This document shows positions 35,206-42,139 of a DNA stretch of 64,000 nucleotides, piece after piece. Source of the DNA: Clostridium sp. AF27-2AA (GTDB taxonomy: Bacteria > Bacillota > Clostridia > Lachnospirales > Lachnospiraceae); contig NZ_QUFI01000001.1 of NCBI RefSeq assembly GCF_003478505.1, forward strand, positions 57,448 through 121,447. The letters run 5' to 3'. The notes under the pieces are model-generated. The model was not told the DNA's origin and made no database searches. It was given only the letters and a program-made list of their open reading frames with translations. The number at the start of each line of letters is the position of its first letter. The first letter of the stretch is position 1. The translations under genes and the position numbers were made by a program.

Positions 35206-35579
35206 GCGGCACACACAAATATCCAACAATCAGTTTCCGTATCTCTCCCAGAGAGCGGGAAGAAATCGAGGCAAAGATTTTCGCAAGCGGTATGAAGAAA
35301 AAAGATTATTTTGTCCGTTCCTGCATTTATAACAGGGTGTGCGTGGTAGGCAAGAAAGAAACAGTCTATCAGATTGTGGAACGGTTACAAGAAATGGAGA
35401 ATCGTCTGGTGGAACTGGCGGAGCAAATTGATAGCAAAGAGCCAGAGATTACTTCCGAAGAAATCAGAAATTTGCGGGAAGCCTATGAAGATATGCTGAA
35501 AGCAATTCTTTGGATGTTGGACGGTGCAAGGTATCTGTGGCAAGGCGAAGAAAAAAGCCCTGACAGCGGCAACTGTTAG
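35202..35579 (+). CDS. MobC-like relaxosome accessory protein of E3
   Basis: 125 aa: TISFRISPREREEIEAKIFA, then GMKKKDYFVRSCIYNRVCVVG, a ribbon-helix-helix-like start followed by a coiled coil (~60-100). It is the expected oriT-binding accessory factor. It is cotranscribed with int (4-bp overlap). The corresponding E1 gene is at 5614. Confidence 0.78.
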   Translation: MSGTHKYPTISFRISPREREEIEAKIFASGMKKKDYFVRSCIYNRVCVVGKKETVYQIVERLQEMENRLVELAEQIDSKEPEITSEEIRNLREAYEDMLKAILWMLDGARYLWQGEEKSPDSGNC

Positions 35580-35680
35580 GGCTGTGATAACTGGAAAACC
35601 TCTGTTATCAACAATCACAATTCAAGTATAGCAGAGGTTTCTTCCAGTGACAACGAAATTTTTCAGAAATGGAGGTCTTT

Positions 35681-36661
35681 ATGGAAGAAACAAGAACAGA
35701 ATTACAGATGATTAAAATGTCGGAGATACAGTCGCAGGAGGTAGCGTGGCTGTGGTATCCGTTTATCTCCTATGGGAAGCTGACGATTGTGCAGGGCGAT
35801 CCGGGGGACGGTAAGACAACGCTAGTGCTGAATATAGCGGCGAAGCTGTCAAAGGGCGAGGGTATAGACAGTGAGATGAAGCTGACGGAGTCGCTGGCTG
35901 TGATTTACCAGAGTGCAGAGGACGGGCTTGCCGATACAGTAAAGCCCCGGCTGGAAGCGGCAGGAGCAAACTGTGAAAATATTTCCGTCATTGACGAGAG
36001 CGTAAAATCACTTTCCATGATGGATGAACGTCTGGAAGAAGCGGTCATAAGGACAAAGGCGAAGCTGCTGATCTTAGACCCGATACAGGCATATCTCGGC
36101 GGCGGTATGGATATGAACCGGGCGAACGAAGCAAGGGATATGACAAAGAAGCTGGCGGCTCTGGCGGAGAAATATCAATGTGCTATTGTGCTTGTAGGAC
36201 ATATGAACAAAGCAGCGGGAAATAAGGCGGCGTACCGGGGCATGGGTTCCATTGATTTCTTTGCAGTGGCAAGGAGCGTCCTGCTGGTCGGCAGAGTGGA
36301 GGGCGAAGCGAATATAAGGGCGGTAGTCCAGATAAAAAATAATCTTGCGGCGTTCGGACACCCGAAAGCCTTTGAATTATCAGAGGACGGTTTTCAATGG
36401 CTCGGAGATTATGAGATTACCGCAGATGAAGTGCTGGGCGGTATTGCTCCGAAAGAGAATAAGCTGGAACAGGCGAAGCGTCTGCTCCGGGAAGTGGCGG
36501 AAACAAATAATGCCATGCAGAGCAATGAGATTTTCAATCTGGCGGAGGAACAGGGCATATCCAGACGGACGCTTGAAAATGCGAAAAAGGAATTGGGTAT
36601 TAGAGCAAAGCGGATAAACAACTCATGGTATTGGGAACTGGATAAAATCAAACTGGAATAA
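35681..36661 (+). CDS. RepA-like AAA_25 ATPase of E3
   Basis: A 326-aa RecA-fold ATPase. Walker A is GDPGDGKTT (39-47), Walker B LLILDPIQAYLG, followed by VLVGHMNKAAG. A C-terminal winged helix (AEEQGISRRTLENAKKELGI) is present. It is a putative replicative helicase for the excised circle. I chose ATG 35681 because the ATG at 35669 lies within the TGGAGG Shine-Dalgarno region. It is diverged from the E1 protein but at the same place in the operon. Confidence 0.82.
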   Translation: MEETRTELQMIKMSEIQSQEVAWLWYPFISYGKLTIVQGDPGDGKTTLVLNIAAKLSKGEGIDSEMKLTESLAVIYQSAEDGLADTVKPRLEAAGANCENISVIDESVKSLSMMDERLEEAVIRTKAKLLILDPIQAYLGGGMDMNRANEARDMTKKLAALAEKYQCAIVLVGHMNKAAGNKAAYRGMGSIDFFAVARSVLLVGRVEGEANIRAVVQIKNNLAAFGHPKAFELSEDGFQWLGDYEITADEVLGGIAPKENKLEQAKRLLREVAETNNAMQSNEIFNLAEEQGISRRTLENAKKELGIRAKRINNSWYWELDKIKLE

Positions 36662-36662
36662 G

Positions 36663-36750
36663 GCAACAGCGCAACAATGCAGAGTATATAGAATTTGCGG
36701 GCTTGGTGTCTGCAAGGTTGCAAAAGATATAGACCTTGCGTTGTTGCAGT
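36663..36750. repeat. Inverted repeat after repA of E3
   Basis: CAACAGCGCAACAATGC (from 36664) pairs imperfectly with CTTGCGTTGTTGCAG (36734-36748). It is at the same place as the E1 inverted repeat (7098-7174) but with unrelated sequence. It is a candidate origin or terminator. Confidence 0.4.
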
Positions 36751-36769
36751 CTTAAAAAGGAGGGCGAAT

Positions 36770-37009
36770 ATGATACGACAGCCGGAATGGGGAACAAGAA
36801 ACGTGAACAGATATTTTTATGAGAGCGAAGCCCGGAGGATTGCCGCACTCAATGAAATATTTGGGAATGTGGAACTGACTGCGGAAGAAATGCAGACGCT
36901 GGTATGGCTGTGCGGGTGGGAGGCATGTACGGTAGAAAATGTACTTTCGGTTATCCGAAAAGCTATGGCGGCGGAAGCAAAGCGGCGGGAACAGCCGCTC
37001 CGTCCGTAG
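36770..37009 (+). CDS. Unrecognised 79-aa protein of E3
   Basis: No family recognised. It is a small soluble, mainly helical protein (RYFYESEARRIAALNEIFGN, then LTAEEMQTLVWLCGWEACTV). AAAGGAGGG precedes ATG 36770. It lies between repA and oriT, where E1 has no equivalent gene. A role in mobilisation or replication is possible from context only. Confidence 0.6.
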   Translation: MIRQPEWGTRNVNRYFYESEARRIAALNEIFGNVELTAEEMQTLVWLCGWEACTVENVLSVIRKAMAAEAKRREQPLRP

Positions 37010-37062
37010 GACGGAAAAGCCCTCGGCAGAGCGCAAAGGCAGCTTTTGATAGAGCGGAGCCT

Positions 37063-37111
37063 GTCAAAAGTGCTTTTGCGTTTACTTTCGGTTACTTTCG
37101 GCGAAAGTAAC
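37063..37111 (+). other. Candidate oriT of E3
   Basis: GTCAAAAGTGCTTTTGCGTT (37063-37082, identical to E1) followed by the hairpin GTTACTTTC-GGC-GAAAGTAAC (37091-37111). It lies 57 bp before the relaxase start. Confidence 0.6.
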
Positions 37112-37167
37112 AAAGCCTATGCGCCGTATCCGGCGCTGATTACCCGGACAGGGAGAAAGGATATTGA

Positions 37168-38538
37168 TTGAAGCGAACTATCAGCTTTATGACAGGAAAA
37201 GGCTCTGTCAACCATAATAGCAGAAAATTCCATGCAAAGAATACTGACCCGGAGCGAAGCTGTCTGAACGTGGAATACTGCAATGAAAATGTTAAGGACG
37301 TATATCACGAATTATTTGATGAAGCACTCGCCTGGTACAATGAGAAGCAGACCAGAAGTGACCGCCGGATTGACGATTATTATGAGAAAATCCGTTCCGG
37401 CAAGCAGGAAAAGCCATTCCATGAAATTATTTTGCAAATCGGGGATAAGGACAACATGGGGGCAAAGACAGAGAACGGACAGCTTGCGGCAAAGGTGCTG
37501 GATAAATATATGCGGGATTTCCAGCGGCGAAATCCTACGTTAAGAGTATTTAGTGCCTATCTTCATATGGACGAAGCAACGCCCCACTTGCATATAGATT
37601 TTGTACCGTATACGACAGGAAGCAAGCGGGGACTTGATACAAGAGTTTCTTTGAAACAGGCGTTATCTGCTCTCGGATTTAAAGGCGGTACAAGGCGGGA
37701 AACGGAATTAAATCAGTGGGTGGCTTATGAGAAAGAACAGCTTGCCGCCGTTATGCTGGAACATGGGATTGAGTGGGAGAAGAAAGGCACACATGAAAAG
37801 CATTTATCTGTTTTGGACTTTGAGAAAAAGGAGCGGGCAAAGGAAGTCGCAGAATTGGAGCAATCTATTTCTGACGGAAAAGAGCGATTATCAGATATTC
37901 AGATTCAGCATAGAAAAGCAGTGCAGGAAACAGAGCAGATACGGCAGAAGGGCGAAGCAATCCGGCAGGAAGTGTCGGAACTTTCGGAAACAAGTGATTT
38001 GCTGAAGGAGCAGGCGACAACGCTGGCAGAGGACAAGAAAAAGCTGCTGTCTGATAATGTGAAATTGGAGAAGCAACAGAAGAAATTGCAACAAGATATT
38101 GAGAAAATGGTTCAGTCTAAGGCGGTCATGGAACGGAACATACACGCTTATGACGAGGACGAGAAGTGGCAGTTGCCTGAACCGGCGGCGTTGATGTCTG
38201 CAAAGGCTTATAAGGATAAAAAAGCCTCTCCACTTGTGGAGAAATTGAAAGAGACGATAAAAGCACTGACGATTAAATGCGTTCAGCTTGCGGAACAGGG
38301 AAAGAAACTGAAAGATAAAGTTACCCGGCAGGAGCAGCAGATCAGTCGCTTGACAGATAAGGTCATGGAGCAGAGCGACATTATTGACCGATTGCAGGAG
38401 AAAATGGAAGATTTGGAGCGTTTGGAACGCTATTTCGGCAGAGAACAGGTGCAGTCGATAGTTGAGCGGTCTAAGGCTCTGGAATGGGCAGAAAAGGAAA
38501 ATAAACGTCCGAAACGTGTATTTGATATGAGCAGATAG
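37168..38538 (+). CDS. MobV/Pre-type relaxase of E3
   Basis: 456 aa. It begins with TTG (AGAAAGGAT upstream) and reads MKRTISFMTGKGSVNHNSRK, as in E1. The HUH region is YLHMDEATPHLHIDF with His133, Asp135, Glu136, His140 and His142; the first His of the E1 protein is Tyr131 here. A long coiled coil (~230-330, plus ~380-440) makes it 70 aa longer than the E1 protein. It nicks oriT for mobilisation by a helper. Confidence 0.88.
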   Translation: MKRTISFMTGKGSVNHNSRKFHAKNTDPERSCLNVEYCNENVKDVYHELFDEALAWYNEKQTRSDRRIDDYYEKIRSGKQEKPFHEIILQIGDKDNMGAKTENGQLAAKVLDKYMRDFQRRNPTLRVFSAYLHMDEATPHLHIDFVPYTTGSKRGLDTRVSLKQALSALGFKGGTRRETELNQWVAYEKEQLAAVMLEHGIEWEKKGTHEKHLSVLDFEKKERAKEVAELEQSISDGKERLSDIQIQHRKAVQETEQIRQKGEAIRQEVSELSETSDLLKEQATTLAEDKKKLLSDNVKLEKQQKKLQQDIEKMVQSKAVMERNIHAYDEDEKWQLPEPAALMSAKAYKDKKASPLVEKLKETIKALTIKCVQLAEQGKKLKDKVTRQEQQISRLTDKVMEQSDIIDRLQEKMEDLERLERYFGREQVQSIVERSKALEWAEKENKRPKRVFDMSR

Positions 38539-38551
38539 GGGGATTGATAGA

Positions 38552-38866
38552 ATGACAGATATGGAGAAAAAAGTTATGGTTCGGCTGTGTGCGAAAATCC
38601 TTTCAGAAACAGATTTGTATGATACAGATATAGAAGTACGCAATCTAATTGACTGGATGTGTGTGTCGGAGCAGATAAAATCAAACAATAACGAGATACG
38701 AAGTATAACCGGGGAATATAAGCGGATAGAGCCGGATTGCCGGGAGGGAGTGCGGACGCAGTTGGAGCACATGAAGTCACTCTGTAAAGAACGTGAGAGC
38801 TTGTATGAGAAGCAGAATGATTTGAAAGGGCAGAAGCAGAAAATCGAGAGAGAATTGGAACGGTAG
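38552..38866 (+). CDS. Unrecognised coiled-coil protein of E3
   Basis: 104 aa, not recognised. It is helical with a charged coiled coil at the C-terminus (CKERESLYEKQNDLKGQKQK). It starts 13 bp after the relaxase and ends before a GGGGC/GCCCC hairpin, so it is probably the last gene of the mobilisation operon. It occupies the slot of tnpV in E1 without resembling it. Confidence 0.6.
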   Translation: MTDMEKKVMVRLCAKILSETDLYDTDIEVRNLIDWMCVSEQIKSNNNEIRSITGEYKRIEPDCREGVRTQLEHMKSLCKERESLYEKQNDLKGQKQKIERELER

Positions 38867-38950
38867 GAATTTGGGGCATGGCGGCGGCTGTGCCCCTTAT
38901 TTCTTGTGGCAAAATTGCTGATAATATGCTAAAATCAAAGAGCAGAGATA

Positions 38951-39075
38951 AAAACACAACGTAAGGGATAACATCTCTTATAGAGCCGGTAGGTAGTCCG
39001 GCCGCACCGTTTTGGTGTAAGTAGCCCTCCCTCCTTGGGTCGTCCGTTCTTTGTTCAGTACAATTTTTAAGGAGG
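38951..39075 (+). promoter_or_regulatory. yjdF-motif riboswitch (azaaromatic-type)
   Basis: This structured leader lies directly upstream of a yjdF gene. GCCGG (38985-38989) pairs with CCGGC (38998-39002) around TAGGTAGT, and CACC (39005-39008) pairs with GGTG (39014-39017). CCTCCTT (39030-39036) is an exact complement of the Shine-Dalgarno AAGGAGG (39069-39075), suggesting translational control. The yjdF motif RNA is known to bind azaaromatic compounds. Identification rests on the gene and on remembered motif features. Confidence 0.7.
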
Positions 39076-39082
39076 AATTGTC

Positions 39083-39499
39083 ATGGACAAAGTATCATGC
39101 AGATTGACAGTATTTTTTGAGGAACCATTCTGGATAGGGGTGTTTGAACGCATATCGGAGGGGAAATTATCTGTATGCAAGGTTACGTTTGGGGCGGAGC
39201 CGAAAGATTATGAGGTATACGATTTTGTTTTGAGAAATTACTATCGACTGAAATTTAGTCCGGCTGTGGCAACTGATGTAAAAGAAGCTGTTCGCAATCC
39301 GAAACGGGTACAGAGAGAAGTGCGGAAACAGGTACAGAATACCGGGATCGGCACGAAGTCGCAACAGGCTTTGAAATTACAGCAGGAGCAGTTGAAAACT
39401 GAACGCAAGACTGTGAGCCGGGAACAGCGGGAAGCAGAGAAACAGAGACAGTTTGAACTGAAACAGCAGAAAAGAAAAGAGAAGCATAGGGGCAGGTAA
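39083..39499 (+). CDS. yjdF: YjdF family protein (DUF2992)
   Basis: 138 aa. The N-terminus is CRLTVFFEEPFWIGVFE, then VTFGAEPKDYEVYDFVLRNY. The basic C-terminal half has NPKRVQREVRKQV, GTKSQQALKLQQEQ and ends KQQKRKEKHRGR, the hallmark of the family. The biochemical function is unknown; the linked riboswitch suggests handling of toxic azaaromatic compounds. AAGGAGG lies seven bases before the ATG and is complementary to the leader. Confidence 0.9.
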   Translation: MDKVSCRLTVFFEEPFWIGVFERISEGKLSVCKVTFGAEPKDYEVYDFVLRNYYRLKFSPAVATDVKEAVRNPKRVQREVRKQVQNTGIGTKSQQALKLQQEQLKTERKTVSREQREAEKQRQFELKQQKRKEKHRGR

Positions 39500-39533
39500 T
39501 ATCTGTCCCGGATTTCCCTTAGGTGTAGTATTT

Positions 39534-39553
39534 ACATGGTGCTAGCACCATGT
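39534..39553. repeat. 20-bp perfect palindrome
   Basis: ACATGGTGCTAGCACCATGT, between yjdF and the next small gene. It has no T run. It could be an operator or a compact RNA hairpin. Confidence 0.5.
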
Positions 39554-39577
39554 TGTATTTATGAACAAGGAGGTCAA

Positions 39578-39796
39578 ATGAAAAATTTATTAAATATATT
39601 TGGGAAAAAGGATGATTCAGAGATTGTTAGCAAACCGGGAATTTTAAATAAACCGGGAGACAGATTAGAAGCACGCGTTACTGATTCTAATCGACGGGTA
39701 GTTAAAGTGCAAACAGATAATGGAAATTCTAAATATAGTGCAACACAATATCCAAATGGAACTATTGTGGAAACAAAAGTAACGAAACGAAAATAA
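39578..39796 (+). CDS. Unrecognised 72-aa basic protein of E3
   Basis: No family recognised. It is a small beta-rich basic protein: MKNLLNIFGKKDDSEIV, then RRVVKVQTDNGNSKYSATQY and TIVETKVTKRK. AAGGAGG precedes ATG 39578. It is the last gene before the right end of E3. Confidence 0.6.
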   Translation: MKNLLNIFGKKDDSEIVSKPGILNKPGDRLEARVTDSNRRVVKVQTDNGNSKYSATQYPNGTIVETKVTKRK

Positions 39797-39824
39797 TTAT
39801 ATTAGATTTATTCGCTCTTATTCG

Positions 39825-39842
39825 TGATACCCGTATGATACC
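39825..39842. repeat. E3 right arm-type repeats
   Basis: TGATACC at 39825-39831 and 39836-39842 (11-bp period), matching the left-end pair of E3. A partial third copy (TTGATCG) follows at 39847. Confidence 0.6.
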
Positions 39843-39945
39843 TGCTTGATCGGAAACTATGAATACGGCGTGAAATTTTGATATTATAAATATAAAAATC
39901 AACAAAAGACGAATGAATATTTAACAATTATGTTATAGTTGCAGG

Positions 39946-39956
39946 GAGTTTGAATA
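39946..39956. repeat. attachment core copy 4 (E3/E4 junction)
   Basis: GAGTTTGAATA followed by G. It is the right end of E3 and the left end of E4. Confidence 0.9.
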
Positions 39957-39970
39957 GTTGAAGCTAAGTA

Positions 39971-40013
39971 GCAAAGCCCGTAAAATCAAGGGTTTTGCGG
40001 CTTTTTCTCTTTT
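39971..40013 (+). terminator. Terminator at E4 left end
   Basis: GCAAAGCCC (39971-39979) pairs with GGGTTTTGC (39990-39998, one G-U pair), followed by CTTTTTCTCTTTTT. It lies 15 bp beyond the core. Confidence 0.7.
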
Positions 40014-40015
40014 TC

Positions 40016-40033
40016 ATTGCATTATGATTGCAT
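40016..40033. repeat. E4 left arm-type repeats
   Basis: ATTGCAT at 40016-40022 and 40027-40033 (11-bp period), the motif used by E2. No matching pair is present near the right end of E4. Confidence 0.6.
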
Positions 40034-40036
40034 CTT

Positions 40037-41221
40037 TTATTCTAATTCTCTATGATAGTTTGCTGTGAATTGATTGCTGGTGTAATCTGCGATACTCTGT
40101 GTTGCCGGAGTATAATGCAGTACGCCAGTTAATTTATGGGCAACTTCAAGATTGGTGTTCGGATATAAATGTCCGTATGTTCCTAACGTGGTCTGTATCT
40201 TCTCATGTCCCAGACGTTCCTTGATCAGTAAAGGGTTTTCGCCCATGCTGATTAGCAGGGAAGCGTGAGAATGTCTTAGAGCGTGAATTTTGATACGGTG
40301 TACGCCAGCAAGCCAGGCAAGTTTTTCCAAAGCCCGTGGTAATGTATGTTTGCTGGTTGGAATACCGCTATAACTTAATATAAAACCGCAGCCTTTTAAT
40401 ACCTTTTGCTGTACCGCTCTCCATGCTTTCAGCTCCCGGATAGTGTCGGCGTCTATGTAAATAGTGCGGACGCTGGCTTGTGTCTTAGGATCAACAAATT
40501 TGTACTCGTCCATTGACTTATAGTACAGGGTCTTATTGATATTCAAAAGCCCTGTTTCAAAATCAATATCAGACCATTGCAAAGCTGCCGCTTCTCCTAT
40601 TCTCATTCCTGTCATAAATAATAACCAGAAAGAGATAAACAGGTAATGTTCGTAGTAATCGCCCTTATAGAGCAGGGAGATCACTTTCTGAAATTCCTCC
40701 AACGTCCAAAAGTCTACTTTCGTCTTTTTGCTTTTGATGTTGCCAACCATTCGTGACGGGTTCTTTTTTGCGATACCCAGAACAATAGCCCTGTCAAATG
40801 CAATCGAAAGCATACCCTGTACGATACGGATATAGTTAGGGCTAAATTCCTTTGCAAGCTCTAACTGCCAATTCTGAACATTGATAGGCTCTATCTCGTC
40901 CGTTGCCATTTTGTAGAAGTAGGAAAAATGCTTCTGAATGGTAGAACGGCGGTTTAAGTAGGTGCTTTCTTTTACCTGTGTTTTGTACCACGGGAGATAG
41001 GTTTCCTCAATAAACTGCTGGAAAGAAATTGTTTTCTTTTTCTCGGTAAGCTCTGCTGTGGAAGTCAATACCAGCTTGGAATATTCTTCCCTTGCTTCTT
41101 TCTTTGTCTGAAAGCCGCTGCGATATTTCTGTATCTGTTTTCCTGTAATCGGGTTATAACCTAAATTTGCTCTAAAATAATAAGTTCCGTTATCAGCTTT
41201 TTTGATTGGGTCTTTTGCCAT
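40037..41221 (-). CDS. int: Tn916-family tyrosine integrase of E4
   Basis: 394 aa, the same length as the E2 integrase and nearly identical to it (MAKDPIKKADNGTYYFRANL at the start). The catalytic residues are complete: Arg207, His313/Arg316, His339 and Tyr349 (TYGHLYP). It probably remains active and could act on any of the guaA cores with ATTGCAT arms. AAGGAGTGAAATC precedes the ATG. Confidence 0.95.
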   Translation of the reverse strand: MAKDPIKKADNGTYYFRANLGYNPITGKQIQKYRSGFQTKKEAREEYSKLVLTSTAELTEKKKTISFQQFIEETYLPWYKTQVKESTYLNRRSTIQKHFSYFYKMATDEIEPINVQNWQLELAKEFSPNYIRIVQGMLSIAFDRAIVLGIAKKNPSRMVGNIKSKKTKVDFWTLEEFQKVISLLYKGDYYEHYLFISFWLLFMTGMRIGEAAALQWSDIDFETGLLNINKTLYYKSMDEYKFVDPKTQASVRTIYIDADTIRELKAWRAVQQKVLKGCGFILSYSGIPTSKHTLPRALEKLAWLAGVHRIKIHALRHSHASLLISMGENPLLIKERLGHEKIQTTLGTYGHLYPNTNLEVAHKLTGVLHYTPATQSIADYTSNQFTANYHRELE

Positions 41222-41256
41222 GATTTCACTCCTTACATATCATGCAAGAAGTACAA

Positions 41257-41451
41257 TCAGTTTTGCCTGTCTGGAATGGTAATTCCCAATATTTCCTCTA
41301 CGGCTTCCTTTGGTACTCTGTCAAGTTTTCTGGACTGATAGTAGGTGTGTCCTTTGGAAATCATTAGTTTTTTTGCTTCCCTTATGATGTTTGCCGCAAA
41401 AGATGTTCCATATCCTAGTGCGATTAAATCGCTCTTGGTTACTGTAACCAT
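41257..41451 (-). CDS. xis: Tn916-family excisionase of E4
   Basis: 64 aa, close to the E2 Xis: MVTVTKSDLIALGYGTSFAA, then SKGHTYYQSRKLDRVPKEAV. The ATG at 41451 follows AAAGGAGGAT on the minus strand. It lies 35 bp upstream of int. Confidence 0.9.
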   Translation of the reverse strand: MVTVTKSDLIALGYGTSFAANIIREAKKLMISKGHTYYQSRKLDRVPKEAVEEILGITIPDRQN

Positions 41452-41564
41452 TATCCTCCTTTCCATAGACCAGATACGAAAACCTCAATATCTTGTCTAC
41501 GATCATATCAGATTTTCAGTAAAAGTGAAATGATTATTTTCTTGCAAATGTTGATTTAAGGTTT

Positions 41565-41800
41565 TATGAGCTTTCGGACGGCTTGGCAGCTCCACGGGAC
41601 TTGCACCCCTCTCATTCTTGTGAGTAGCCGTGTCATACGGGTGTATCATTATCCCTGTATACGGGTCATGGCGTACCAGCCCGCAGGCTCGCCGTATACA
41701 GAACGTATCCGATTGCCCTATGCTGCGTGATACGCTTTCTTTGTCAAAGTACAGGGGTTTGTCAGCCCGCAAAAGCACACAGGGAAAGATATGCTTTTGT
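41565..41800. other. Conserved noncoding block between xis and orf8 (E4 copy)
   Basis: It shares ordered segments with 13450-13760 of E2 (CACCCCT, GTATCATTATC, GGCGTACCAGCCC, GAACGTAT, TATGCTGCGT, ACGCTTTCTTT). It is compact here. No supported gene; frames through it have no ribosome binding site and are not shared between copies. Confidence 0.5.
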
Positions 41801-41878
41801 GGAATGATAAGCACAAAAAAAGCCCACGCCGGGGAAGTGGAAAGGGGAGTTGTCACATTCCCCCCTTGTGGGCTTTTA

Positions 41879-42139
41879 TTAGGCTGCCTTAAAGGTCAAA
41901 ATCTTGGTAATCAATTTTGTTTCCAAACGGCGGCGCAGTTCTTCATCAACGCACAAATGTGGGTTGCCTGCTTCGTCATACATGGTTCGTGTAGACAATT
42001 TGGCTATGTAGCCCTCATAGTGCTTCAAGACTTTGTTGATAGCGTCCACGTTGCCGGAAACAGCCGCCGCAATTACAGGGTAGGGAAGTAAGCCCTTACC
42101 GCCGTTTTTGCTTTGCTTTTTCATCATGGATTTATTCAT
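41879..42139 (-). CDS. Orf8-like helix-turn-helix protein of E4
   Basis: 86 aa: LLPYPVIAAAVSGNVDAINK, then HYEGYIAKLSTR and DEELRRRLETKLITKIL. It is a homologue of the E2 Orf8-like protein with a longer Lys-rich N-terminus. It overlaps the end of the TopB-sigma gene by 8 bp, as expected for the original sigma-orf8 pair. Confidence 0.85.
   Translation of the reverse strand: MNKSMMKKQSKNGGKGLLPYPVIAAAVSGNVDAINKVLKHYEGYIAKLSTRTMYDEAGNPHLCVDEELRRRLETKLITKILTFKAA

Larger units (their letters stand above)
30955..39956. mobile_element. E3: second integrative mobilizable element at guaA
   Basis: About 9.0 kb with TGATACC repeat pairs inside both ends. The backbone parallels E1: Xre, Xis, integrase, MobC-like, RepA-like, oriT, MobV relaxase. 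The cargo differs: a P-loop ATPase at the left end, a GNAT gene after xre, and yjdF plus a small gene at the right end. There are no conjugation-channel genes. Confidence 0.88.
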
